This document shows positions 47,134 through 54,971 of a stretch of DNA of 64,000 nucleotides, one piece after another. Under the pieces are notes generated by a model. That model did not search any database and had not been told where the DNA came from. It saw only the letters and a list, made by a program, of their open reading frames with translations. This DNA is from Sedimentibacter sp. MB35-C1 (GTDB lineage: Bacteria > Bacillota > Clostridia > Tissierellales > Sedimentibacteraceae). Made by a program: the position numbers and the translations under genes. The DNA is taken from contig NZ_CP133188.1 in the NCBI RefSeq assembly GCF_030913635.1, positions 682,001 to 746,000 on the forward strand. The letters are read 5' to 3'. The stretch's first letter is position 1, and the number at the start of each line of letters is the position of its first letter.

Positions 47134-48315
47134 TCAAATATTTATTACTTCGCCTTTCATAAGCATTAATTCCTTTTTAAAAACCTGTATGCTGTTGCGT
47201 TCGACTTTTGCCTTGTATAAGGCCTGATCTGCGCAAACAAATAATTTTGCTGCATTCATTTCATCTTCATATTCAGTTAGACCAAAACTGGCAGTCACCT
47301 TTAAATCTGAATTTATTGAAAGGTTAATGCTATTTAATTTAGACTGAATTTGTTCACAAATTTTAACTGCTTCTTCAATATTTGAATTATGAAACAACAG
47401 ACAAAACTCATCGCCGCCATATCTGAATGGAACAGCCTTTTCGGAATGTTCTTTTAATAAACTTGCAAATTCAACCAAACATTTATCACCTATTTGATGT
47501 CCGAAACTATCATTAATTGTTTTGAAATTGTCTATATCAATAATTGCAAATATGTATTTTCCTTTTGAATCTTCTTCTAAATCGCGCATTGCATCATGAA
47601 GTGCTTTTCTGTTAAATATGCCTGTTACCTCATCGAGTTTAAGACGGTGATAAAGCATAATCCTTTCTTTTTCAATATTGATGCTGGCTGTATTTTTTTT
47701 TTGTTCATATTGAATAATTATCATGCATACTGCAGAAAATCCAAAAATAATAAGAAGAGAAACAAGAAAATTGCCTAAACGAAGTGTACTTTCGAAGATA
47801 CTGGTCTTATCTACATCCCAGGAAACAAATACTTCTGAAATAATAAATAAACCTATGCTTATAAATGCTGTGGAAAAAGTAACTGAGTAACTGGCATAAA
47901 TTGTTGTGAGTATAATTGCTCCTGAAAAAATAAAATAAGTTACTGTGAATGCACTGTGTGCCGTATAAGAAACAAAGCATATAATTGCATAAATGATTGA
48001 TATTGAATATATTTTAAACTTCTGCGAAACTATATCAGACCGCATTACTGCTGTAGCAACTGCAATGCATAGAAAATTAATACCACTTGGCACAGCAATA
48101 AACTTTATAACATATTTTGAAACAGTAGTTGTCAATATGTCCGAATAAATAAAAATAGGGCTCAACATACACTCTACTGTCAGCACAAAAATAACCGTTG
48201 CAATTGAAATTTTATAATGCAGTAACAGCCAATTGTTATCGATTTTGTTATACTCTTGCAGTATTTCATTTTCTAGCTGAATTTTACTTTTAGAGGTATT
48301 TTTTCTTTGCTGCAT
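47134..48315 (-). CDS. Membrane-bound diguanylate cyclase (GGDEF)
   Basis: A 393-residue protein with seven to eight N-terminal membrane spans (about residues 30-215), then a coiled linker and a GGDEF domain. The active site FRYGGDEFCLLF is intact near residue 320, with the upstream IDIDNFKTINDSFGHQIGD Mg-binding block, so c-di-GMP synthesis is expected. An RxxD inhibitory site is not visible in the five residues before GGDEF. The N-terminal part resembles MHYT/7TM-type sensor regions without a recognised ligand motif. No EAL partner is adjacent. Confidence 0.87.
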   Translation of the reverse strand: MQQRKNTSKSKIQLENEILQEYNKIDNNWLLLHYKISIATVIFVLTVECMLSPIFIYSDILTTTVSKYVIKFIAVPSGINFLCIAVATAVMRSDIVSQKFKIYSISIIYAIICFVSYTAHSAFTVTYFIFSGAIILTTIYASYSVTFSTAFISIGLFIISEVFVSWDVDKTSIFESTLRLGNFLVSLLIIFGFSAVCMIIIQYEQKKNTASINIEKERIMLYHRLKLDEVTGIFNRKALHDAMRDLEEDSKGKYIFAIIDIDNFKTINDSFGHQIGDKCLVEFASLLKEHSEKAVPFRYGGDEFCLLFHNSNIEEAVKICEQIQSKLNSINLSINSDLKVTASFGLTEYEDEMNAAKLFVCADQALYKAKVERNSIQVFKKELMLMKGEVINI

Positions 48316-48701
48316 TTCATTTTCTCCTGCAATTTCTAAATTTTATAGCGATAAACATATTGATATAGTTATAATTTCGTGAATGGACATTATGAATTGA
48401 TAAATGAAAATGTCATCTAATGCTCAACTGATATATTTTATCATTTTAATCGTCATATGTCATTAAAATACTAAAATTATAAAATATTTCTTAAATATAT
48501 TCTTATTGCAAAACAAGATAAGGTACATATGAATTATTTTGTCTAGAGCTTATTTTATAACAAGTACTTTAGTTACACTATTAATAAAGGATTTGGATAA
48601 TATTATTTTTTTATGATATAATGCATTTAATCATAAAAAAACAAAGCGAGAGTAAATAACTATACAAAATTAGTAAAATTTTTATTATTAAGGAGGCTTA
48701 T
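48316..48701. other. Intergenic region between the GGDEF and VOC genes
   Basis: A 386-bp AT-rich spacer between divergent genes. On the plus strand TTGGAT (48593-48598) and TATAAT (48617-48622), 18 bases apart, form a likely promoter for the VOC gene. A GCGAGAG-rich stretch and AAGGAGG site follow. I find no coding frame or RNA structure. Confidence 0.5.
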
Positions 48702-49070
48702 ATGAAGTTTGAATTTAATCATTTTAATTTCAATGTTTTTGATTTAGAAAGAAGTAAGAATTTTTATAAAGAAGCATTGGGTCTAAAAGAGGTAAGGAGA
48801 AAAGAATCGGCTGACGGAAGCTATATTCTAGTTTTTTTAGGAGATGGAGAAACAGATTTTTCATTAGAGCTTACATGGTTGAAGGACAGAACAGAGCCAT
48901 ATGACCTTGGAGAACAGGAATTTCATCTTGCAATGGCAGTTGACAACTATGATGAAGCTTATAAAAAGCATAAGGAAATGGGATGTGTTGAATTTGTCAA
49001 TGAATTAATGGGAATTTACTTTATTATAGATCCTGATGGGTACTGGGTGGAAATAGTAAGAAAGAAATAA
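48702..49070 (+). CDS. VOC-family metalloenzyme (glyoxalase I-like)
   Basis: A 122-residue vicinal-oxygen-chelate protein. The metal ligands expected for glyoxalase I are seen: His in FNHFNFNVFDLERSKNFYKE near residue 7, Glu in FSLELTWLKD, His in EQEFHLAMAV near 71, and Glu in GYWVEIVRKK near 119. Methylglyoxal detoxification is a family-based guess; a fosfomycin-type role is not supported. AAGGAGG is seven bases from the ATG. Confidence 0.83.
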   Translation: MKFEFNHFNFNVFDLERSKNFYKEALGLKEVRRKESADGSYILVFLGDGETDFSLELTWLKDRTEPYDLGEQEFHLAMAVDNYDEAYKKHKEMGCVEFVNELMGIYFIIDPDGYWVEIVRKK

Positions 49071-49081
49071 GAGAGGATTTT

Positions 49082-49504
49082 ATGGAATACAAGAGATTTA
49101 ACAATACAATAATCGCAAGAATAGATAAGGGTGAAGAAGTTGTTGCAGAAATAATGAAAATATGTGCAAAAGAAGATATAAAGCTTGCCAATATCAATGC
49201 ACTGGGAGCAGTGGGTGAAATAGTGATTGGATTATTTGACACAAAAGAAAAGAAATATCATTCTGAAAAATACACAGGAGATTTTGAAATTGTTTCACTA
49301 ACCGGAAGTATTACTACAAAAGAAGGCCAGCTCTATAATCATTTGCATATGAGTGTGGGAGACAAAGAATACAGTGTTCGTGGAGGACATCTAAATTCAG
49401 CGGTTGTAAGTGCAACATGCGAATTGTTTATAAATATAATTGATGGTACAGTTGACAGAGAGTTTAATGACGAGGTTGGACTAAACCTTTTAAAATTTGA
49501 CTAG
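49082..49504 (+). CDS. PPC (DUF296) domain protein
   Basis: A 140-residue single PPC/DUF296 domain, the fold also found in plant AT-hook proteins. The conserved NINALGAVGEIVIGLFD, LTGSITTKEGQLYNHLHMS and HLNSAVVSATCELFI parts are present, including the His/His metal-like pair in NHLHMS. Bacterial members are small trimeric proteins of uncertain role; DNA binding is possible but unproven. It follows the VOC gene by 11 bases, so they probably form one operon. Confidence 0.83.
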   Translation: MEYKRFNNTIIARIDKGEEVVAEIMKICAKEDIKLANINALGAVGEIVIGLFDTKEKKYHSEKYTGDFEIVSLTGSITTKEGQLYNHLHMSVGDKEYSVRGGHLNSAVVSATCELFINIIDGTVDREFNDEVGLNLLKFD

Positions 49505-49510
49505 TTATGA

Positions 49511-49547
49511 AAGCTGCCTTTTGAAAATATTTAAGGCAGTTTTTTTA
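49511..49547 (+). terminator. Terminator after the PPC gene
   Basis: Stem CTGCCTT/AAGGCAG with a 12-base loop is followed by eight T. Confidence 0.87.
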
Positions 49548-49695
49548 ATGATAAATTCTTTTGATAAAATAATAGATCAGCTGCAATTACTAACATACAA
49601 AATAAAGCGTAATATATAAACAATGGATTTTGCATGCCTCCGTATAAAATAAATAAAGATCCGTCAATAGCTAGTAGCGGAAACCAAGTATCCTT
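49531..49695 (-). pseudogene. Possible C-terminal remnant of a membrane protein gene
   Basis: The minus strand has an open frame of about 54 codons ending at TAA 49533-49531. It reads DTWFPLLAIDGSLFILYGG, then two further hydrophobic stretches (PLFIYYALFCMLVIAADLLF) and a basic tail. The amphipathic pattern looks like a real membrane-protein end. An in-frame stop precedes it and no start is available. It runs into the terminator of the PPC gene. It may be decay of a former gene; chance is possible. Confidence 0.38.
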
Positions 49696-49769
49696 TTACT
49701 TTATTTTTTTAAAGTTTGTTTTCCAATTTATAGATAAATTTGTTAAAATATAAGAAACTTTCTTTTTAT

Positions 49770-49811
49770 TTGACAATTTGTCTATTAATCTATAAAATAT
49801 TTTATAGATTA
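49770..49811 (+). promoter_or_regulatory. Promoter with a 26-bp perfect palindrome before the GNAT gene
   Basis: TTGACA (49770-49775) and TAAAAT (49793-49798), 17 bases apart, form a promoter. A perfect palindrome, TAATCTATAAAAT followed by its reverse complement (49786-49811), covers the -10 box and the likely start site. Confidence 0.6.
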
Positions 49812-49838
49812 GTGAAATAAAAACACAAGGATAAATCT

Positions 49839-50399
49839 ATGAAATCAACTGATGAAGTTAAACAATTCCGAAAAAAAACGTCTCCGGGGGTTTTTTTAAA
49901 CAAAATTGAAAAAGAGGATATGGAAGTTATTTATAAATGGTTTTCAGACATTGAATTTTTGAAGTTCTATGATTATATGCCTCCGATACCGCAAAAAAAG
50001 GAAGATGTTGATAAAACTTTTGAGAGTTATGAAAAAAATAAAGAGTCTGTTGTGTTTGCAGTCAGGCTAGCAGAAAATAATGAAATAATAGGAATTGCGG
50101 GATTTGATGATATAATTTGGGAAAATAAAGTTGCAACCTTGTTTATCGGCATCGGTGATGTAAATACGAGAGGCAGAGGATACGGCAGAGAATCTTTGGA
50201 TCTGCTTCTGAGTTACGGATTTAATGATTTGAATTTTCATAGGATACAACTTAATGTACTGGAATTTAATCATGCCGCAATTGCTTTGTATGAAAAGTCA
50301 GGCTTTATAAAGGAGGGGGTTTTAAGGCAGTTTGTTTTGAGGGATGGAAAATGGCATGATTTGTACATGTATGGCCTTTTAAGATATGAATGGATTTAA
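49839..50399 (+). CDS. GNAT-family N-acetyltransferase
   Basis: A 186-residue acetyltransferase. The acetyl-CoA loop is visible as RGRGYGRESLDLLLSYGF near residues 107-124, with the terminal NHAAIALYEKSGFIKEGVLR block near 145. It resembles RimJ/SpeG-like enzymes in layout. The target, small molecule or protein N-terminus, cannot be told. AAGGAT precedes the ATG; the promoter upstream carries a perfect palindrome. Confidence 0.82.
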   Translation: MKSTDEVKQFRKKTSPGVFLNKIEKEDMEVIYKWFSDIEFLKFYDYMPPIPQKKEDVDKTFESYEKNKESVVFAVRLAENNEIIGIAGFDDIIWENKVATLFIGIGDVNTRGRGYGRESLDLLLSYGFNDLNFHRIQLNVLEFNHAAIALYEKSGFIKEGVLRQFVLRDGKWHDLYMYGLLRYEWI

Positions 50400-50503
50400 A
50401 TATTTATTTTTGATAACTATGGTAATACATCATGAATAAATAATTTTCTGTCGATATTTAATGCATGAAAACGTATACACATATAATGTATTTGGGAGGG
50501 TAA

Positions 50504-51325
50504 ATGAAAAAAGAACATTTAGAAATATTGGGAGAGTTTATAGGTATTTTTCAAAAATTAGTGACAGCGGATTTTAATATTACTGTATGTGACACGGAAA
50601 AAATTATTGCAATAAAACCTGGCAAGACTATTAGGTTTGATGTATATGAAGGAGACATACTTAAAGAAGGTGCAGTTGCCTTTGAAGCTATGAAATTAAA
50701 AAGGCCTATTATAAGACAGGTTCCGCGTGAATTATATGGCATACCGTACATGGGAAGAGCAGTACCATTATTTGATGATAGTGTAGTTATTGGATGTGTA
50801 GTAGTTGCAGAATCGTTAGATTCTAAAGAAAAGCTGGTCAGTATGGCTCAGAATTTATCTTCAATTATAGAACAAATTACAACATCTGTAACTGACAACG
50901 CATCAGGATTAGAGAAGGTAGGTGGATTAAGCTGCCAAATGGAAAGCATTTCTAAAGTAAACCTTCAATCCGTTAAGGAAACCGATAAAATTGTTGATGC
51001 GGTTTACAATATATCAAGGCAGACTAAGCTGTTAGGTCTTAATGCAGCAATTGAAGCTGCCCGTGCAGGGGATGCGGGAAAAGGCTTCAATGTAGTGGCA
51101 AATGAAATCAGCCAGTTGGCTGAAAACAGCTCAAGTTCTACTAAAAAAATAAATGATATATTGGAAAAACTAAAATCTGAAAATGAGAAGGTCAGCAAAC
51201 AAAGTCAAGAACTTTCTTCAACGCTGGCTCAAATAACTGCATCAACCGAGGAAATAAGCACATCAATTCAATCCTTGTCCGGAATGTCCGAAGAACTGGT
51301 TGATATGGCTGAAAATTTAATATAA
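50504..51325 (+). CDS. Soluble methyl-accepting chemotaxis-like protein
   Basis: A 273-residue cytoplasmic chemoreceptor without membrane spans. Residues 1-130 form a sensory domain ([20 protein letters not shown] onward) of the type common in clostridial soluble receptors. The signalling hairpin [19 protein letters not shown] near residues 176-194 is intact for CheA/CheW contact, followed by a coiled coil. The receptor is short, with few helix heptads. No che genes are adjacent. GGGAGGG precedes the ATG. Confidence 0.85.
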   Translation: MKKEHLEILGEFIGIFQKLVTADFNITVCDTEKIIAIKPGKTIRFDVYEGDILKEGAVAFEAMKLKRPIIRQVPRELYGIPYMGRAVPLFDDSVVIGCVVVAESLDSKEKLVSMAQNLSSIIEQITTSVTDNASGLEKVGGLSCQMESISKVNLQSVKETDKIVDAVYNISRQTKLLGLNAAIEAARAGDAGKGFNVVANEISQLAENSSSSTKKINDILEKLKSENEKVSKQSQELSSTLAQITASTEEISTSIQSLSGMSEELVDMAENLI

Positions 51326-51345
51326 AAAAGTTATTGGTAAAAAAA

Positions 51346-51387
51346 ATAAGGAACGACAATATTTTAATGATGTCGTTCCACTTTTTT
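51346..51387. terminator. Bidirectional terminator between the chemoreceptor and trxA
   Basis: Stem GGAACGACA/TGTCGTTCC (51350-51379) with flanking A and T runs on both sides serves both convergent genes. Confidence 0.88.
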
Positions 51388-51388
51388 A

Positions 51389-51718
51389 TTAAGCTATGTG
51401 ACTGTCAAGCATTTTTGTGAAAGAAGCCATAGGTTTGACACCTATTTCTTTTGCTGCTATTTTTCCTTCTTTATATAGAATCACTGTCGGAATGCTTTGA
51501 ATTCCATAGCGGATTGAAAGCTCCTGCTGCTGATCCACATCAACCTTTGCAACAGTTATTTTTCCGTCATATTGTTCTGATAATTTTTCTATTACCGGTG
51601 CAATCATTCTGCATGGTGCGCACCAAGTAGCCCAGAAATCTACCAGTACATATTTTTCTTTTGCAAGTAAATCATCAAATTCCTTAGTGTTTTTTACGTA
51701 TTTTATTTGTTCTGCCAT
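51389..51718 (-). CDS. trxA: Thioredoxin
   Basis: A 109-residue thioredoxin with active site WCAPCR at residues 32-37 (Ala in place of the usual Gly), cis-Pro in SIPTVILYK near 76 and the usual C-terminal helix. It is reduced by the neighbouring TrxB, which ends one base before the trxA start. It follows trxB and hxlR in the ccdA operon, so it may supply electrons to CcdA and outward thiol pathways. Confidence 0.93.
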   Translation of the reverse strand: MAEQIKYVKNTKEFDDLLAKEKYVLVDFWATWCAPCRMIAPVIEKLSEQYDGKITVAKVDVDQQQELSIRYGIQSIPTVILYKEGKIAAKEIGVKPMASFTKMLDSHIA

Positions 51719-51719
51719 T

Positions 51720-52571
51720 TTAATTCTCCTTAATTTTATCTATTTGTAAAGCTGCATGCTGTGCAGCGATTAAACCCTCACTCACTGCCTTTGAAAGCTG
51801 CAGCGGCTTACCTGTTATATCCCCTGTTGCATATACACCGCTTATGTTTGTTTCCATGTTTCTGTCAACTGCTATAAAGTTTCCTTCTGTTTCTAATCCG
51901 TCAATAAGTGCTGTAGGCGCAACTGCATCTCGCAGCATAAATACCGCTTCAGATGCTATTTTTTCTTGACCTGCAATAACGGCTTCCACCACATCTTCGC
52001 CTATAATTTTTGTAAGAGCGCCATTATAATATTTTATGCTTTTATTTAAATGTTCAGAACGTGGATTTTTTGAAACAAATGTAACATTGACACCTATGCT
52101 GCTTAAATAATTTGCCTCTTCAAGGGCATCTTTGGATTGATCCCATACGACAGCATTTTTATTTCTGTAAAGCATACCGTCGCAGGTTGCACAGTAGCTT
52201 ACTCCCATGCCCAGCAGTTTTCCTTCACCGGGAAGTTCTTTAACTTTTGATATTCCCATTGCAAGTATTACTTTTTTTGCTTCTTCAATTTCTCCGTTTA
52301 TATTTACCATGAAACTTTCGCCCATTGGAAGGATGTTTACAACTTTTCCTTCCTCGATTTTTATATTCATAGCTTCTGCGTGTTCGTTAAACTTATTCAT
52401 TAAATCTTTTCCACTGATGTTGTAAAATCCTAGGTGGTTGTCAACTCTTTCTGCCTTTGACAAATAGTTTTCTTTATTATTGAAAATGCGTACGGTCTTT
52501 CCTCTTGTTACCGCATTTACAGCTGCCGATAAACCTGCCGGCCCGGCACCTACTATTAAAATATCTACCAT
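51720..52571 (-). CDS. trxB: Thioredoxin reductase-like flavoprotein lacking NADPH motifs
   Basis: A 283-residue flavoprotein. The N-terminal FAD motif ILIVGAGPAGLSAA and C-terminal GVYATGDITGKPLQLSKA are intact, as is the redox pair CATCDG near residue 133-138. The NADPH domain lacks both class signatures: the GGGxxA motif is replaced by VVWDQSKDALEEA and the HRRxxxR motif by VSKNPRSEH. This is the pattern reported for clostridial ferredoxin-dependent flavin thioredoxin reductases. The reductant is probably ferredoxin, not NADPH; this is inferred. Confidence 0.88.
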   Translation of the reverse strand: MVDILIVGAGPAGLSAAVNAVTRGKTVRIFNNKENYLSKAERVDNHLGFYNISGKDLMNKFNEHAEAMNIKIEEGKVVNILPMGESFMVNINGEIEEAKKVILAMGISKVKELPGEGKLLGMGVSYCATCDGMLYRNKNAVVWDQSKDALEEANYLSSIGVNVTFVSKNPRSEHLNKSIKYYNGALTKIIGEDVVEAVIAGQEKIASEAVFMLRDAVAPTALIDGLETEGNFIAVDRNMETNISGVYATGDITGKPLQLSKAVSEGLIAAQHAALQIDKIKEN

Positions 52572-52584
52572 ATATTTTCTCCTA

Positions 52585-53016
52585 TTATTCTGGATCTGTT
52601 ACGTCCAGTTCTATTGCATCAACATTTTTATTACACTCGGTGCAGTAGTATCTGTGCTCTATACTGCCTCCGCAATTTTTGTGAACCAGCTTTTTATAGC
52701 ATTTGTTCAGATGTTTTTCTCCCCACAGCATCAGACTGTTAAAGACATCAACTAAATCCATACCTTTTTCTGTCAGGGTGTATTTATATCTTGGAGGATG
52801 ATCCTGGTAAAGCTCTCTGGATATAAGATCATCAGCTTCCATGCTTTTAAGCCGTTCTGACAGCAAATTTGTAGCGATTCCTTCAAGTCCTTCTTGTATA
52901 TCTTTGTATGTTTCGCATCCTATAAATATTCTGTGTAGTATGAGAAGCGACCATTTATCGCCGATTATATTAAGCGTCTGAGCTATATTACAGGGTAAAT
53001 TATATTGAATTTTCAT
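52585..53016 (-). CDS. HxlR-family redox-type transcriptional regulator
   Basis: A 143-residue winged-helix HxlR regulator. The N-terminal NLPCNIAQTLNIIGDKWSLLI has the conserved Cys, and the helix-turn-helix and wing follow (IATNLLSERLKSMEADDLI; RYKYTLTEKGMDLVDV). The C-terminus adds a CGGSIEHRYYCTEC motif plus Cys-free tail that could bind zinc or sense redox state. The ATG at 53016 is chosen over 53043 because AAGGAG lies six bases before it. It sits between ccdA and trxB, and a TTACTT-N9-AAGTAA site lies before ccdA. Confidence 0.83.
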   Translation of the reverse strand: MKIQYNLPCNIAQTLNIIGDKWSLLILHRIFIGCETYKDIQEGLEGIATNLLSERLKSMEADDLISRELYQDHPPRYKYTLTEKGMDLVDVFNSLMLWGEKHLNKCYKKLVHKNCGGSIEHRYYCTECNKNVDAIELDVTDPE

Positions 53017-53096
53017 TTTTTCTCCTTGTAATTCGTAGTACATTTATTATTTGCTCATATGATAATTTTAATTATAAACAAATAAAATAAATTTTA

Positions 53097-53810
53097 TTAA
53101 AAAGCAAGTAATTTGCTTATATCCGCGAGTGAACCGGTAAATGTCATAATACCTATTATAATTAATATGATTCCTCCTGCTTTGATTGTATATTTGACCA
53201 TATTCCTTTTCTTTTTGAAAAAATTCAATGCTTCAGACGTAAATAGCCCCAACATTATAAAAGGTATTATAAATCCCAGAGTATATAATAATACCAGCAT
53301 GTTACCGTAAAAAACACTGCCGGAATTTGATGCCATTATCAACACTGAGGATAGAGCCGGACCTACGCACGGAGTCCATGCAAAACTGAATGTGAATCCC
53401 ATGAAAAAAGCTATGACAGGATTCATTTTTATATCAGATAAATTCATGTGAAATCTTCTTTCGGATTTAAGAAAATTAAGTTTTATTAAATCCAGCTGAA
53501 CAAGTCCCATAATAATGATTACTATGCCTCCTATATGGCTGAATAAGATTCGGTTTTTGTTAAAAAATGTTCCCAAAGCAGAAAAAGACAATCCCAAAAT
53601 AAAAAATACACTTGAGATTCCCAAAACAAAAGCAAATGTATTTGTAAATACAGTTTTTCTTTCGTACAATACAGTCCCGTCAGAACTGATTTTTTTCCCG
53701 TTGCCTGCAAGATAGCTTATGTAGACAGGTATCAGAGGCAATACGCAGGGTGAGAAAAATGATAAAAAACCTTCCAGAAAAACAAGTATAAAATTCATGG
53801 CATCCCCCAT
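53097..53810 (-). CDS. ccdA: CcdA-type cytochrome c biogenesis / thiol-transport membrane protein
   Basis: A 237-residue protein of the CcdA/DsbD transmembrane family with six predicted spans. The first redox motif region FFSPCVLPLIPVYISYL and the second FAWTPCVGPALSSVLI each carry one Cys, and these two Cys form the pair that carries electrons across the membrane. First gene of the operon ccdA-hxlR-trxB-trxA, which supplies the cytosolic electron source. No cytochrome c or ResA-like partner is adjacent. Confidence 0.88.
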   Translation of the reverse strand: MGDAMNFILVFLEGFLSFFSPCVLPLIPVYISYLAGNGKKISSDGTVLYERKTVFTNTFAFVLGISSVFFILGLSFSALGTFFNKNRILFSHIGGIVIIIMGLVQLDLIKLNFLKSERRFHMNLSDIKMNPVIAFFMGFTFSFAWTPCVGPALSSVLIMASNSGSVFYGNMLVLLYTLGFIIPFIMLGLFTSEALNFFKKKRNMVKYTIKAGGIILIIIGIMTFTGSLADISKLLAF

Positions 53811-53833
53811 ATGTTAGTTAGTATAAAAATAAA

Positions 53834-53865
53834 ATAGCATAGTTACTTTAAATTGTCAAGTAACT
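53834..53865 (-). promoter_or_regulatory. ccdA promoter with HxlR-type operator
   Basis: The minus strand has TTGACA (53855-53860), 17 bases and TATTTT. The inverted repeat AGTTACTT-N9-AAGTAACT (53841-53865) covers the -35 box and spacer. It fits the TACT...AGTA pattern of HxlR/YodB operators. Confidence 0.55.
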
Positions 53866-54007
53866 TTAAAAAATAAGTTTATTAGTGATAAAGATGTTGA
53901 AACTTTATAATTATGTGTTAGTATAATATATAAAAAATGTTTATTAATAATGGATAAAGGGTAATTATATTAAATGCTGATGGTTATTCTATATATATTA
54001 TTAATTA

Positions 54008-54925
54008 ATGGGAGTGATTGTTATTATAAATTTTAAATGTCTGTTTCTTGATGACAAAGATGTAATTGAACAATATATAGATAAGGAAAACATTGAGTCA
54101 TACGAGTACTTGTTTTCTTCACTTTATATGTGGAGAAAGCTTAATAATGTCAAATATGCAGTAATTAATGACGCATTGGTTATAGAAAAAAATGAGGAAG
54201 GCAAGGGTACATTCTATGCCCAGCCATTAAAATATGAAAAAGAAAATTTAACGGATCTTATAGATAAGCTTATTGAGAGAAATGAAAATTATACAGACAG
54301 AAACTATCTTTTCGGTGATGTAGATGAAAAGTTTATTGAGGATTTGAAAAAATACACAGATTTTAAAATAGAAGCAATTGAGGATGTAAATGATTTTGAG
54401 TATGTGTATAATACAGCAGACTTGATAGAGCTGAGAGGAAAGAAGTATCACGGAAAAAAGAATCATGTCAATTCTTTTAGAAAATCATACGAATATGAAA
54501 TTAAAAAAATAGATAATGAAAAGGTAATAAAAGATTGTCTTGAGCTTTTGCATAGGTGGCACGAAGAAGTGGCCGTAACAGTTGATAAAGAAATGCTTAT
54601 GGAAATTGATGCAATCAAGGACTTGTTCAGCGAGTTGCATTTTTTTGATTTAAAATCAATTGCAATATATGTGGACGGAAATCTAGCAGGGTTTGCTGTA
54701 GGAGAAAAGGTCAATGACAAAATGGCTGTTATACATGTGGAAAGAGGAGAAGTGATTTATAAAGGTGTATACGCATTTTTAAACAGGCAATTCTTGATGG
54801 AGAGCTTTGGCGACATAGAATTTGTAAACAGGCAGGAAGATACGGGAAATTTAGGACTTAGAAAAGCAAAGCGGTCATACCATCCCGTAAAAATGGTAAA
54901 GAAATATTTGATTAAAGTGAGCTGA
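54008..54925 (+). CDS. DUF2156 (LPG-synthase C-terminal-like) protein
   Basis: A 305-residue protein of the DUF2156 family, made of two GNAT-like lobes related to the catalytic part of phosphatidylglycerol lysyltransferase MprF. Seen are SYEYLFSSLYMWRKLNNVKY near the N-terminus, HGKKNHVNSFRKSYEYEI in the middle and the C-terminal NRQEDTGNLGLRKAKRSYHPV motif. There is no membrane domain, so a soluble aminoacyl- or acyltransferase is inferred. The start is uncertain; the ATG at 54008 overlaps its own GGGAG, and no better canonical start is in frame. Confidence 0.75.
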   Translation: MGVIVIINFKCLFLDDKDVIEQYIDKENIESYEYLFSSLYMWRKLNNVKYAVINDALVIEKNEEGKGTFYAQPLKYEKENLTDLIDKLIERNENYTDRNYLFGDVDEKFIEDLKKYTDFKIEAIEDVNDFEYVYNTADLIELRGKKYHGKKNHVNSFRKSYEYEIKKIDNEKVIKDCLELLHRWHEEVAVTVDKEMLMEIDAIKDLFSELHFFDLKSIAIYVDGNLAGFAVGEKVNDKMAVIHVERGEVIYKGVYAFLNRQFLMESFGDIEFVNRQEDTGNLGLRKAKRSYHPVKMVKKYLIKVS

Positions 54926-54928
54926 TAA

Positions 54929-54963
54929 AAAAACAGAAGTACATCGAGTATACTTCTGTTTTT
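54929..54963. terminator. Bidirectional terminator
   Basis: Stem AACAGAAGTA/TACTTCTGTT with flanking A and T runs lies between convergent DUF2156 and Cthe_2159-like genes and serves both. Confidence 0.87.
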
Positions 54964-54971
54964 AATTATGT

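Noticed and set aside
50450-50457. SigD-like -10 GTCGATAT before the chemoreceptor gene
   Set aside because: Seven of eight match but no TAAA-type -35 at the right spacing; kept out of the feature list.
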